From: Streptomyces sp. NBC_01210
Lineage (GTDB): Bacteria; Actinomycetota; Actinomycetes; Streptomycetales; Streptomycetaceae
Length of the DNA stretch: 64,000 nt
Direction of reading: 5' to 3'
NCBI RefSeq assembly: GCF_036010325.1
Contig: NZ_CP108549.1
Span: 3,782,001 to 3,846,000, forward strand
Shown here: one piece after another, positions 53,030 through 61,737 of the stretch
Position numbering within the stretch: the stretch's first letter is position 1
Layout of the letters: each line of letters starts with the position of its first letter
The notes under the pieces: model-generated
Told to the model about the DNA's origin: nothing
Databases searched by the model: none
Seen by the model: the letters and a program-made list of their open reading frames with translations, nothing else
Made by a program: the position numbers and the translations under genes

Positions 53030-53452
53030 TCACACCTTGCCGATGCCGAGCGTGGTCACCCCGGGCAGCAGGCCCGTGCCCAGTACCTCGACCCAGAGCG
53101 GCCCGAGCAGCTCGACAAGGCGGTCGCGGTCCTCGTCCGCGAGAGCAGCCCAGGGCGCGGCGGCCAGTTCGTCCGTACGCCGCTCGACCTCGGCCCGCAA
53201 CTCCCGCCCGGCCTCGGTCGCCGCACCGTCCACGTCCAACAGCCCGCGCGCCACGAGCCGTTCACGCGCCGCGCTCCACTCCTCCTCGCTCCAGCCGCGG
53301 CTCGTGAAGGTCTCCACCGGGGCCGCACCGATGCCCGCGAAGGAGACCAGCGCCTCGACGGGGCCGAGACCGGCCGTCAGCAGTGCGGCGAGATGGCCGT
53401 CCCCGCGGTGCTCACGCAGGATCGTCGCGGCCTGCCCGCGTACGGAGCTCAC
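53030..53452 (-). pseudogene. Truncated SCO6745-family-like protein gene
   Basis: About 140 residues remain from an in-frame GTG at 53452: AATILREHRGDGHLAALLTA, GPVEAL, TSRGWSEEEWSAARERL, GLLDVDGAATEAGRELR, ERRTDELAAAPWAAL. This is the C-terminal half of a two-domain helical family (usual length about 280) known in actinobacteria as SCO6745-like. The N-terminal half is missing: just beyond 53440 the sequence on the opposite strand becomes a MepB gene lacking its own N-terminus. It may still be translated, but it is a fragment. Confidence 0.6.
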
Positions 53453-53914
53453 GAATTCACTCTGGACGGCGCCTCCGTCAGGTTCCGTGCAGCCAGAACA
53501 ACCCCGACGAAGGTCGGCCAATTCGTCACCGTATGGAAGAGGTCCGCGGGCGGGCCGATCCAGCCCTTCGACGCCGAGGACCCCGTCGACCTCTTCGCCA
53601 TCAGCACCCGTGACAGTCACTATTTCGGACAGTTCGTCTTTCCGCGAGACGTGCTGTGCGAACGGGACGTCGTCTCAAGGAACGGTTCCGGCGGGAAGCG
53701 GGCGTTCCGCGTCTACCCGCCGTGGGTGACGACGACCAATCGCCAAGCCCGCAGTTCACAGGCGTGGCAGCTGAACTATTTCCTGCATATACCTGAGGAC
53801 GGTCCGGTCGACTCTGCCCGTGCCCAAGCGCTCTACCGCCCAGGACACCCGCTCCAGGGTCGCGCTCCGTCGAATTGCCCCATGGGGACCGTCACGACCC
53901 CAGAATTGTCGTGA
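53438..53914 (+). pseudogene. MepB-family gene lacking its 5' end
   Basis: From AYGAHEFTLDGASVRFRAAR onward the frame matches the MepB family (KVGQFVTVWKRS, GPIQPFDAEDPVDLF, QFVFPRDVLCERDVVS, GKRAFRVYPPWVTT, SQAWQLNYFLHI). The first 40 or so residues expected for MepB, and any start codon with a ribosome site, are missing. The frame runs on past the usual end into the 3' end of mfd. It is fused head to head with the SCO6745-like stump. Confidence 0.65.
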
Positions 53915-56900
53915 GGAACTCGCCCGTCCACCCCAGCAGTTCGCGCCCCACCACCGGCTTGCCGCCGATCTTGCCCGCCGTCGGGCGGGGCACCAGGATC
54001 TGGTGGACCGCCGGCTTGATCACCGTACGCGGATAGAGACGCTTCAGCCGCAGCTCCTGCGACTCCCTCAACTCCACCGGCGCGAAGCGGATGTTCGAGC
54101 CCTGGAGCACGATTTCGCCGACCCCGCACGCCCGGGCCAGCATCCGCAGGCCCGCCACCAGGAGCAGGTTCTCGACCGGTTCCGGGAGCTTGCCGTAGCG
54201 GTCGGTGAGTTCGTCACGGACCGCCTTGATGTCCTCCTCGGTGTTCGCCGAGGCGATCGCGCGGTACGCCTGCAGACGCAGCCGCTCGCCCGGTGCGTAG
54301 TCGTGCGGGACATGCGCGTCGACCGGGAGCTCGATCTTGACCTCGAGCGGGGGCTCCTCCTCCACACCACCGTCGACCGCGGCGCGGTAGTCCGCCACCG
54401 CCTCGCCCACCATGCGGATGTACAGGTCGAAGCCGACGCCCGCGATATGGCCGGACTGCTCGCCGCCCAGCAGATTGCCCGCGCCGCGGATCTCCAGGTC
54501 CTTCATCGCGACATACATTCCCGCGCCCATCTCGGTGTGCTGGGCGATCGTCGCAAGGCGCTCGTGGGCGGTCTCGGTGAGCGGCTTCTCCGGCGGGTAG
54601 AGGAAGTAGGCGTAACCGCGCTCGCGGCCCCGGCCCACGCGGCCGCGCAGCTGATGCAGCTGCGAGAGACCGAAGTTGTCGCCGCGCTCGACGATCAGAG
54701 TGTTCGCGTTGGAGATGTCGATACCGGACTCGACGATCGTCGTGGAGACAAGCACGTCGAACTTCTTCTCCCAGAAGTCCACCACGACCTGCTCGAGCGC
54801 CGACTCGGGCATCTGGCCGTGGGCGGTCGCGATACGGGCCTCGGGCACGATGTCACGCAGCCGGGCCGCCGCCCGGTCGATCGACTCCACGCGGTTGTGG
54901 ATGTAGAAGACCTGGCCCTCACGCAGCAGTTCACGGCGGATCGCCGCGCCGAGCTGCTTCTCCTCATAAGGCCCCACGAAGGTGAGCACAGGGTGGCGCT
55001 CCTCCGGCGGGGTGGTGATCGTCGACATCTCGCGGATGCCGGTGACCGCCATCTCCAACGTACGGGGGATCGGTGTCGCGGACATCGTCAGTACGTCGAC
55101 GTTGGCGCGCAGTTTCTTCAGCTGCTCCTTGTGCTCGACGCCGAAGCGCTGCTCCTCGTCGACGATGACCAGTCCCAGGTCCTTGAACCTGGTCTCGGCC
55201 GAGAACAGCCGGTGCGTGCCGATGACGATGTCGACCGTGCCGTCCCGCAGGCCCTCCAGCGCGGCCTTCGCCTCCGCGTCCGACTGGAACCGGCTCAACG
55301 CCCGTACATTCACCGGGAATTGGGAGTAGCGCTCGGAGAACGTGCCGAAGTGCTGCTGCACCAGCAGTGTCGTCGGCACCAGAACCGCGACCTGCTTGCC
55401 GTCCTGCACCGCCTTGAAGGCCGCCCGTACCGCGATCTCCGTCTTTCCGTAACCGACGTCGCCGCAGATCAGCCGGTCCATCGGGACCGTCTTCTCCATG
55501 TCCTCCTTGACCTCGGCGATCGTGGAGAGCTGGTCGGGCGTCTCCACATACGCGAAGGCGTCCTCCAGCTCCCGCTGCCACGGGGTGTCCGGACCGAAGG
55601 CGTGGCCGGGCGCCGCCATCCGCGCCGAGTAGAGCTTGATCAGGTCGGCGGCGATCTCCTTGACCGCCTTCTTCGCGCGCGCCTTGGTCTTCGTCCAGTC
55701 CGCGCCGCCGAGCCGGTGCAGGGTCGGGGCCTCGCCGCCGACGTACTTGGTGACCTGCTCCAGCTGGTCGGTGGGAATGTAGAGCCGGTCGCCGGGCTGG
55801 CCGCGCTTGGCCGGGGCGTACTCGACGAGCAGATACTCGCGGGTCGCGTTCTGCACGGTCCGCTGCACCATCTCGATGTACCGGCCCACGCCGTGCTGCT
55901 CGTGAACGATGTAGTCGCCCGCCTCCAGAGTGAGCGGGTCGATCGTCTTGCGACGGCGGGTGGGCATCCGCTGGCCGTCCTTGCCGGCCGCCTTCTGACC
56001 CGACAGGTCGGTCTCCGTCAGCACGGCGAGCTTGAGGCCCGGGTCGATGAAGCCGTAGTCGATCGAGCCGCACGACACATGGACGACGGACGGGGTGATC
56101 TCCCGGAGGTCGGCGTCGAGGCGGGCCGCGATGCCTTCGCCGCTGAGCACCTCGACGGTACGGGAGGCGGGGCCGTGCGCCTCCGTCACGTACGCCGTGC
56201 GCCAGCCGTCCGCCAGCCAGCCCTTGGTGTCGGCGAGCGCCCGCGCGGTGTCGCCGCGGTACGTCTCCGGGGCGTGCATCCCCAGCTTGAGGGTCTCGTC
56301 CGACAGCTCTTCGTCGGCCGCGAACGGCGAGACGGACCACCACATCATCCCGAGCTCGCGAGCCCGGTCCCGAACATCCGCGAGCCCCCACAGCGAGGCC
56401 GCGCCGACATCGATCGGGGCCTCGCCACCGCCGGCCGTCGCCGCCCAGGAGGCCTGCAGGAACTCCTGGCTCGTCGCCACCAGGTCCGCGGCCCGCGTCC
56501 GTACCCGCTCCGGGTCGCAGACCACGGCCATCGAGCCCTTGGGCAGGACATCGAGCAGCAGCTCCATCTCGTCGACGAGGACCGGCGCGAGGGACTCCAT
56601 GCCCTCGACCGCGATGCCCTCGGCGATCTTGCCGAGCAGCTCACCCAGCTCCGGGTGCTGTTCGGCGAGGGCCGCGGCCCTTTGCCGTACGTCGTCGGTG
56701 AGCAGCAGCTCGCGGCAGGGCGGCGCCCACAGCCCGTGCTCCGCGACCTCGAGCGAACGCTGGTCCGCGATCTTGAAGTACCGGATCTCCTCGACGTCGT
56801 CGCCCCAGAACTCCACCCGCAGGGGGTGTTCCTCGGTCGGCGGGAAGACGTCCAGGATGCCGCCGCGGACCGCGAACTCGCCGCGCTTCTCGACCAGTTC

Positions 56901-57422
56901 GACCCGGGAGTACGCGGCGGCGGCCAGCGCCTCCGTGACCTCGCCGAGGTCGGCGGACTGCCCCGAGCGCAGAGCCACCGGCTCCAGGTCACCGAGCCCC
57001 TTGACCTGCGGCTGCAGTACGGAGCGGATGGGCGCGACCACGACCGACACCGGTCCGGTGGCCGGGTCGTCCTGCGTCGGGTGGGCCAGCCTGCGCAACA
57101 CCGCGAGCCTGCGGCCCACGGTGTCGGAGCGGGGCGAGAGCCGCTCGTGCGGCAGGGTCTCCCAGGAGGGGTATTCGGCGATGCCCTCCTCGGGCAGCAG
57201 CGAGCGCAGCGCGGCCGCCAGGTCCTCGGCCTCCCGCCCGGTCGCCGTGACGGCCAGCACCGGCCGCCCGGCCTCCCGGGCGAGCGCGGCCACCGCGAAG
57301 GGACGCGCGGCGGGCGGGCCGACCAGGTCGACGTGCATACGGTGACCGTCCGCGGCAGCCTTCACCGCTTCGGCGAGCGCCGGGTCACGTACGACGGCAT
57401 CGAGCAGACCGTGCAGGCTCAT
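53892..57422 (-). CDS. mfd: Transcription-repair coupling factor Mfd
   Basis: A 1176-residue DNA translocase that removes stalled RNA polymerase and recruits UvrA. N-terminal UvrB-like region (about 30-340), RNA polymerase-interaction domain (GDYIVHEQHGVGRY, about 505-518), helicase motifs: Walker A-type GDVGYGKTEIA, DEEQRFGV (motif II), TMSATPIPRTL (motif III), SGIDISNANTLI, LHQLRGRVGRG (motif VI), and a C-terminal TRCF domain. Length is normal. ATG at 57422. Single-gene unit; the MepB stump overlaps its 3' end on the other strand. Confidence 0.96.
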   Translation of the reverse strand: MSLHGLLDAVVRDPALAEAVKAAADGHRMHVDLVGPPAARPFAVAALAREAGRPVLAVTATGREAEDLAAALRSLLPEEGIAEYPSWETLPHERLSPRSDTVGRRLAVLRRLAHPTQDDPATGPVSVVVAPIRSVLQPQVKGLGDLEPVALRSGQSADLGEVTEALAAAAYSRVELVEKRGEFAVRGGILDVFPPTEEHPLRVEFWGDDVEEIRYFKIADQRSLEVAEHGLWAPPCRELLLTDDVRQRAAALAEQHPELGELLGKIAEGIAVEGMESLAPVLVDEMELLLDVLPKGSMAVVCDPERVRTRAADLVATSQEFLQASWAATAGGGEAPIDVGAASLWGLADVRDRARELGMMWWSVSPFAADEELSDETLKLGMHAPETYRGDTARALADTKGWLADGWRTAYVTEAHGPASRTVEVLSGEGIAARLDADLREITPSVVHVSCGSIDYGFIDPGLKLAVLTETDLSGQKAAGKDGQRMPTRRRKTIDPLTLEAGDYIVHEQHGVGRYIEMVQRTVQNATREYLLVEYAPAKRGQPGDRLYIPTDQLEQVTKYVGGEAPTLHRLGGADWTKTKARAKKAVKEIAADLIKLYSARMAAPGHAFGPDTPWQRELEDAFAYVETPDQLSTIAEVKEDMEKTVPMDRLICGDVGYGKTEIAVRAAFKAVQDGKQVAVLVPTTLLVQQHFGTFSERYSQFPVNVRALSRFQSDAEAKAALEGLRDGTVDIVIGTHRLFSAETRFKDLGLVIVDEEQRFGVEHKEQLKKLRANVDVLTMSATPIPRTLEMAVTGIREMSTITTPPEERHPVLTFVGPYEEKQLGAAIRRELLREGQVFYIHNRVESIDRAAARLRDIVPEARIATAHGQMPESALEQVVVDFWEKKFDVLVSTTIVESGIDISNANTLIVERGDNFGLSQLHQLRGRVGRGRERGYAYFLYPPEKPLTETAHERLATIAQHTEMGAGMYVAMKDLEIRGAGNLLGGEQSGHIAGVGFDLYIRMVGEAVADYRAAVDGGVEEEPPLEVKIELPVDAHVPHDYAPGERLRLQAYRAIASANTEEDIKAVRDELTDRYGKLPEPVENLLLVAGLRMLARACGVGEIVLQGSNIRFAPVELRESQELRLKRLYPRTVIKPAVHQILVPRPTAGKIGGKPVVGRELLGWTGEFLTTILGS

Positions 57423-57690
57423 GAAGGGCTTCCATCCGGGGAGTGGGCAACGCGAACCGCCCGACACGTCGAACGGGCCGGGGTGCTTCCAGCCTACGGC
57501 TGCCGACTGACAGCCGCGTCCGGAATCGTCGCGGCGCGGATTGCGGCCCGCCGACGTACGGCCGCGGCCGTGTCCCTTGGCTGTGTCCTGGCCATGACGG
57601 GGGCGGTGGAGGCGCTGCGGCTCACCGGGTTTCCCGGGGCCACCGCGCCCGCCTGGAGCGGGACGCCGGACCCGAGACCTGGATCAGGAC
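57423..57690 (+). other. Possible 5' remnant of a lipoprotein gene
   Basis: A frame through 57505-57660 reads AASGIVAARIAARRRTAAAV then SLGCVLAMTGAVEALRLTGF. A basic stretch followed by a hydrophobic segment resembles a lipoprotein signal, but the lipobox Cys is absent (TGA before V in place of TGC). It runs into the 25-bp repeats. I treat it as a weak remnant only. Confidence 0.3.
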
Positions 57691-57763
57691 CGTCGCCAGG
57701 CGGCTCGCGCACGACCGTCGCCAGGCGGCTCGCGCACGACCGTCGCCAGGCGGCTCGCGCACA
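57691..57763. repeat. 25-bp tandem repeat, almost three copies
   Basis: Units start at 57691, 57716 and 57741; each begins CGTCGCCAGGCGGCTCGCGC. The third copy is cut after 23 bp where the terminator's A-run starts. A unit length of 25 bp is not a multiple of three, so this is unlikely to encode a protein repeat. Confidence 0.85.
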
Positions 57764-57812
57764 AAAAAGACGCCGGCCCCGGGTGCGCTTGGAGGAGTGC
57801 ACCCGGGGCCGG
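57764..57812 (-). terminator. Intrinsic terminator of the phospholipase gene
   Basis: 14-bp perfect arms CCGGCCCCGGGTGC (57773-57786) and complement (57799-57812), followed on the minus strand by CTTTTTT. It lies 27 bp after the phospholipase stop. Confidence 0.85.
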
Positions 57813-57838
57813 TCCCCTATCTTAACCGCGCCGAATGA

Positions 57839-58387
57839 CTAAGGGCGGAGTTCCCCGAACGTCCTCACTGCCTGGTAGTACTTCTTGGCAACGTTCCGGC
57901 ACGCCGCACGCTGTGCAGGCGTGTAAGGACCCCACTGGCCATTGCACACCTTGGTCATGTCACTCAGGAACGCCTGGTCGATACGCAGCTTGTTCGCAGC
58001 GCTGAATACGCTCAGCTTCTTGTGGTTGCGGTAGCCGAAGTCGTGCCGATGACACGCTGAATAGAAATGGAATCCGAGCGGGCTGTCCGACACCTTGGAG
58101 CAGCCGTCGGTCGACCAGTCGAAGCGGTAGTAGTTCGAGCCTTCCTGGTTGAGGGCGAGGTAGTCGAACCACTGGTTCTGGGAGGCCTGATCGTTGCCGG
58201 TCAGGGCGCGAAGCTTATTGAGTCGCACCTGATGACCGACCATCGGGGCGACTTCCCCGGCCTGCGAGACGGAAGGCCCGGTCTTGGTCTTCACATCCAC
58301 GGGATCCGCGGCGGCGGGAGTCACCGACGCGAAACCGACGACGCCGGCCAGTGCGATGCCACTAAAGGCAGCCTGAACCTTATTCAT
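57839..58387 (-). CDS. Secreted phospholipase A2
   Basis: A 182-residue exported enzyme: signal peptide about 1-27 (AAFSGIALAGVVGFASVTPA, cut after AAA), then the bacterial PLA2 fold with the catalytic His-Asp dyad in ACHRHDFGYRN and WSTDGCSKV before it; four Cys residues can form two disulfides as in Streptomyces PLA2. The ATG at 58387 is preferred because GGGGAAAGG precedes it; an ATG at 58411 is in frame. Hydrolyses the sn-2 ester of phospholipids, usually Ca2+-dependent. Single-gene unit. Confidence 0.92.
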   Translation of the reverse strand: MNKVQAAFSGIALAGVVGFASVTPAAADPVDVKTKTGPSVSQAGEVAPMVGHQVRLNKLRALTGNDQASQNQWFDYLALNQEGSNYYRFDWSTDGCSKVSDSPLGFHFYSACHRHDFGYRNHKKLSVFSAANKLRIDQAFLSDMTKVCNGQWGPYTPAQRAACRNVAKKYYQAVRTFGELRP

Positions 58388-58897
58388 CTGTAAACCTTTC
58401 CCCGAATTCATGCGTTGCCGGCGAGCTGGTCAGTGCCGCCGACTCCGGGAAGAAAATTAGCGCAGCCGAATCGATCAGTGAAGGGATTTCCAGGAAACCG
58501 CCGGGGAACGGACAGCGCACCCTCAAAGGAACCTCAAATTCCACAACCGGGGCAGAGTGAATCCCCAGTCGAATTCATGGGCAATCCTGACAATCGCGAA
58601 CGAAAAGTCACGCAAAATTGCGCGCACCCCCGGGCCCACGCCGTCGTGTGAACCACCTCACACATGCCTCAACTCCCGGGCGCGCGTGGGCAGTCGGCAC
58701 GCAGCGGGTGACCCCCGGGAGCACGGAGGTTCTCACCGGAACCGGTCATCATCGGCCGGGCGGACCTGCACCCGGTGCGCCTGCACCCTCCCCCTGCGTG
58801 AGGCTCGAGTGAGAAGGTGTCCGGGGAAATACGTGCAGGGGGAAGGGATCCTGGGGTGAGCGCGGAGGGAAGCACGGACGATCCGGAGGGCATAGGG
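58388..58897. other. Long intergenic region between phospholipase and MFS genes
   Basis: About 510 bp without a supportable gene. The part at 58440-58640 is richer in A/T than its surroundings and should hold the phospholipase promoter. In-frame GTG codons at 58817 and 58856 could extend the MFS protein but have weaker ribosome sites. Confidence 0.4.
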
Positions 58898-60637
58898 ATG
58901 AGGCCTGCGGCGGACGCGGGGCGCGGGGGCCGCGCCCGAGCGGGGAGCACGACGCCCGCCGACGGCGTCCGGCGCGGGGCGGATGCCGCCCCGGGGAGCC
59001 GCGGCCCCGCCGCCGAGGCCAGGCCTGCGGCCGGAGACGCCTCCGCAGCCGACGCCACGGCGGCCCCTGGTGCCGCCACCGGGGCGGGAACCGACACCCG
59101 GCCCGCGGCCCGCACGAGATCTGCGCCCGACGCACCCGAGGCCCCCGGCTCCGACGCCGACGCCCCGCGCCGTGGGCCCGTCGTTGCCGCGCTCATGCTC
59201 GGGATGGCGCTCGCCGCGCTGGACGGGACCATCGTCTCCACCGTCGTCCCCCAAATCGTGGGCGACCTCGGCGGCTTCTCGGTCTTCTCCTGGCTCTTCT
59301 CCGGCTATCTGCTCGCCGTGACGGTGACCCTGCCGGTGTACGGGAAGCTCTCCGACACCTTCGGCCGCAAGCCCGTCCTGATCGCCGGCATCATCCTCTT
59401 CCTCCTCGGTTCAATGCTGTGCGCCGCAGCGTGGAGCATGGCCGCGCTGATCGCCTTCCGGGTTGTGCAGGGACTGGGCGGCGGAGCCCTCCAGGGCACG
59501 GTGCAGACCATCGCCGCCGACCTCTACCCGCTCAAGGAACGCCCCAAGATCCAGGCGAAGTTGTCGACGGTGTGGGCGAGTGCGGCGGTGGCCGGGCCCG
59601 CGATCGGCGGCCTGCTGGCCTCGTACGCGCACTGGCGCTGGATCTTCCTGATCAACCTGCCCGTCGGCGCGGTCGCCCTCTGGCTGGTCGCCCGCCATCT
59701 GCGCGAACCGTCCCGTACGCGACCGGCCGCCCGCCCCCGGATCGACTGGCCCGGCGCCCTGGCCGTCTTCGCCGCCGGAACCCTCATGCTCACCGCACTC
59801 GTCCAGGGCGGCATCGCCTGGCCCTGGCTCTCCGTACCCTCGCTCGCCCTGATCGGCGCAAGCGCGGTCCTCGTCGCCATCACCGTCGTCATCGAACGCC
59901 GGGCCGCGGAGCCGATCATCCCGGGCTGGGTCTGGCGGCGGCGCACCATCGCCGCGGTGAACCTCGCCCTGGGAGCGCTGGGGCTCCTCATGGTCGCCCC
60001 CACGGTCTTCCTCCCCACCTACGCGCAGTCCGTCCTCGGCCTCGGCCCGATCGCCGCGGGCTTCGTGCTCTCCGTGATGACCCTGAGCTGGCCGGTCAGC
60101 GCCGCCCTGTCCAACCACGTCTACAACCGCATCGGCTTCCGGCAGACCGCGATCATCGGCATCTCCCTCGCCGGCTTGATCCTTGCCGCCTTCCCCCTCC
60201 TCCCCTACCCGGGCGCACCCTGGCAGCCGGCCCTGATCATGCTGCTGCTCGGCGCGGCGCTCGGCCTCTTCCAGCTCCCGCTGATCGTCGGCGTCCAGTC
60301 GACAGTGGGCTGGTCGGAACGGGGCACCACCACGGCCTCCGTCCTCTTCTGCCGCCAGGTCGGCCAGAGCATGGGCGCCGCGCTCTTCGGCGCCGTCGCC
60401 AACACGGTCCTCGCCGCCCGCCTGGACGGCACGGGCGACCTGGACTCGGTCGCGCACGCACTCGCGGACCCGTCGTCGATGACGGCCGAGGCGGCCGACC
60501 ACCTCCGGCGGGCGGTGGACGCGGCGGTGGACTACGTGTACGTGGGGGCTGCCGCGGCGGCCGGAGTCGCCCTGCTGATCCTGGTGTTCGTCGCCCCGCG
60601 CCGCTTCCCGGTCATCGCCGACAAGCCGGAGGATTAA
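58898..60637 (+). CDS. MFS exporter, DHA2 (14-helix) type
   Basis: A 579-residue proton-driven efflux protein. About 95 residues of Ala/Gly/Pro/Arg-rich cytoplasmic leader precede 14 helices. Motif C-like LDGTIVSTVVPQIV is in helix 1, motif A GKLSDTFGRKPVLIAG in loop 2-3, and AGPAIGGLLA in helix 5, which are DHA2 landmarks. The ATG at 58898 lies 7 bases after GGAGGG and is preferred over earlier GTGs. Probably a drug or metabolite exporter; substrate unknown. Confidence 0.88.
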   Translation: MRPAADAGRGGRARAGSTTPADGVRRGADAAPGSRGPAAEARPAAGDASAADATAAPGAATGAGTDTRPAARTRSAPDAPEAPGSDADAPRRGPVVAALMLGMALAALDGTIVSTVVPQIVGDLGGFSVFSWLFSGYLLAVTVTLPVYGKLSDTFGRKPVLIAGIILFLLGSMLCAAAWSMAALIAFRVVQGLGGGALQGTVQTIAADLYPLKERPKIQAKLSTVWASAAVAGPAIGGLLASYAHWRWIFLINLPVGAVALWLVARHLREPSRTRPAARPRIDWPGALAVFAAGTLMLTALVQGGIAWPWLSVPSLALIGASAVLVAITVVIERRAAEPIIPGWVWRRRTIAAVNLALGALGLLMVAPTVFLPTYAQSVLGLGPIAAGFVLSVMTLSWPVSAALSNHVYNRIGFRQTAIIGISLAGLILAAFPLLPYPGAPWQPALIMLLLGAALGLFQLPLIVGVQSTVGWSERGTTTASVLFCRQVGQSMGAALFGAVANTVLAARLDGTGDLDSVAHALADPSSMTAEAADHLRRAVDAAVDYVYVGAAAAAGVALLILVFVAPRRFPVIADKPED

Positions 60638-60901
60638 GCGGTGTGCGATCTTCGTGAAGGTCTCGCCGCTCGGGGCCTGCCCCGCCCGAGGCTGGTGACC
60701 ATGAGAAGGCATCTCACGGCCGCCGGCCTCCTGCCAGGTGCAGGCGCTTGCACAACCGACAAGGACGAGAAGAGCCTCAGCCCTCCGCCGCCGCGCGGCC
60801 TCGTCAGTACCTCAGGGCTGTGGCGAGTGGACTCCTGCGCCGCCGCGAAGGTGCGATCAGAAGCACGGCCGGCGCACTGCCCGGCCGCGCAGGGGCCTCC
60901 G
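60638..60901 (+). other. Region with a decayed lipoprotein-like start
   Basis: From 60701 a frame reads MRRHLTAAGLLPGAGACTTD, which looks like a lipoprotein signal (lipobox ending AC), then loses protein-like character and overlaps the gene on the other strand. No good ribosome site. Possibly a remnant; no functional gene is supported. Confidence 0.3.
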
Positions 60902-61213
60902 TCAGCCGAGATGCCAGAGCGCGCCGCCCGCGAGCACCATCACCAGGCCCGCGAAGGCCATGAACGCCCCCATCAGCCGTTGGTACCACGGCTGAGCCCA
61001 CATCGTGGGCGACCGGTCCAGCTGCCCCAGCTGCGCCCCGCCCAGCAGGTAGCGCTGCCTGATGTTCTCGGCCCGCCGTGTAGCGATCCCCCGCACATTG
61101 AACGCCCAGCTCGCACCGCACCACACCGCGATCAGGCCGCCCAGCACGAAAACGGCGATGAGCACCGGCGACGGCGCGTGCGCCCCGGCGGCAAGGTTCA
61201 TTCCCTCAGTCAC
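60902..61213 (-). CDS. Small two-helix membrane protein
   Basis: A 103-residue protein with two hydrophobic helices (PVLIAVFVLGGLIAVWCGAS and LMGAFMAFAGLVMVLAGGAL) joined by a basic loop (VRGIATRRAENIRQRYL). The GTG at 61213 follows GGGGA; an ATG at 61201 lacks a spaced ribosome site. It lies just downstream of the RHS toxin/immunity genes. No known family. Confidence 0.6.
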   Translation of the reverse strand: MTEGMNLAAGAHAPSPVLIAVFVLGGLIAVWCGASWAFNVRGIATRRAENIRQRYLLGGAQLGQLDRSPTMWAQPWYQRLMGAFMAFAGLVMVLAGGALWHLG

Positions 61214-61236
61214 AATTCATTCCCCATGGGGTGCAT

Positions 61237-61458
61237 TTAGCTATCGGACCAATCAACAACCCACTTCCCTTCGGCGAACAACCCCTCCAGGGATTCACAA
61301 TCCTCAACCCAGTAGTCTCCGTACCCGTTCTTGAACTCTCGATCGCATGCCATCGGAATTAGATAGATCTGCGGAGAATCCGGAAGTTCGAAGTGCACGT
61401 GTGGAACATCGGGCCAGTGCTCTCCCTGCCCCGGCGTCTGCCGGGGCAGGGAGAGCAC
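61237..61458 (-). CDS. Small protein, probably a 5'-truncated immunity-type gene
   Basis: 73 residues: after PDVPHVHFELPDSPQIYLIP come REFKNGYGDYWVEDCESLEGL and WVVDWSDS. The acidic, Trp/Tyr-rich character fits immunity proteins, but I cannot name a family. Its first 15 codons lie inside the large palindrome at 61413-61462, so the natural 5' end may have been replaced. It follows the Imm31 gene in a toxin-immunity array, where extra or remnant immunity genes are common. Base composition is less GC-rich than the core genes. Confidence 0.45.
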   Translation of the reverse strand: MLSLPRQTPGQGEHWPDVPHVHFELPDSPQIYLIPMACDREFKNGYGDYWVEDCESLEGLFAEGKWVVDWSDS

Positions 61459-61462
61459 TGGC
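61413..61462. repeat. Perfect palindrome with 23-bp arms
   Basis: Arms 61413-61435 and 61440-61462 are exact complements with a 4-base loop GTCT. It lies 18 bp after the Imm31 stop. It may be a terminator, a recombination relic, or a fold-back duplication; its perfection suggests recent origin. Confidence 0.9.
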
Positions 61463-61479
61463 GTCCTCCGCCAGCGTCT

Positions 61480-61719
61480 CTAGTAGTAGTCCTCATGTCG
61501 CCGATCCCGCCCCGTCGGCAAGATCTGCTCCTTATCGAAGTTCACCACTCGATCATATTCATCCAGCATCACTCCATAACTAGGAGGGGTATCGGCATCC
61601 TTAGGTTCGGAAATCCCAAGGATCGCGCCCAGCACCCCTTCCAATTCCGGTCGCTCAGGAAAACTGATAACCCGGACTTCCGCATAGAAGTGGAACTCAT
61701 CTTCCATCATCCGCTCCAT
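61480..61719 (-). CDS. Imm31-family immunity protein
   Basis: A 79-residue acidic protein. FHFYAEVRVISFPERPELEG, GAILGIS, YGVMLDEYDRVVNFDKEQIL and PTGRDRRHEDYY carry the Imm31 pattern (an FYEEVR-like start and a PTG-x-EDYY end). It starts 18 bp after the RHS toxin gene's stop and so is the predicted antidote of its C-terminal tip. Confidence 0.8.
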   Translation of the reverse strand: MERMMEDEFHFYAEVRVISFPERPELEGVLGAILGISEPKDADTPPSYGVMLDEYDRVVNFDKEQILPTGRDRRHEDYY

Positions 61720-61737
61720 GCCAACGATCCCGATACT

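Noticed and set aside
57691..57763. 25-bp repeats as a CRISPR array
   Set aside because: Copies are directly adjacent without spacers and there are no cas genes in the window.
53820..57842. A 1340-codon plus-strand open frame opposite mfd
   Set aside because: It is antisense to an unmistakable mfd, has no recognisable domain and low-complexity Arg/Gly/Leu/Val composition typical of GC-rich shadow frames.
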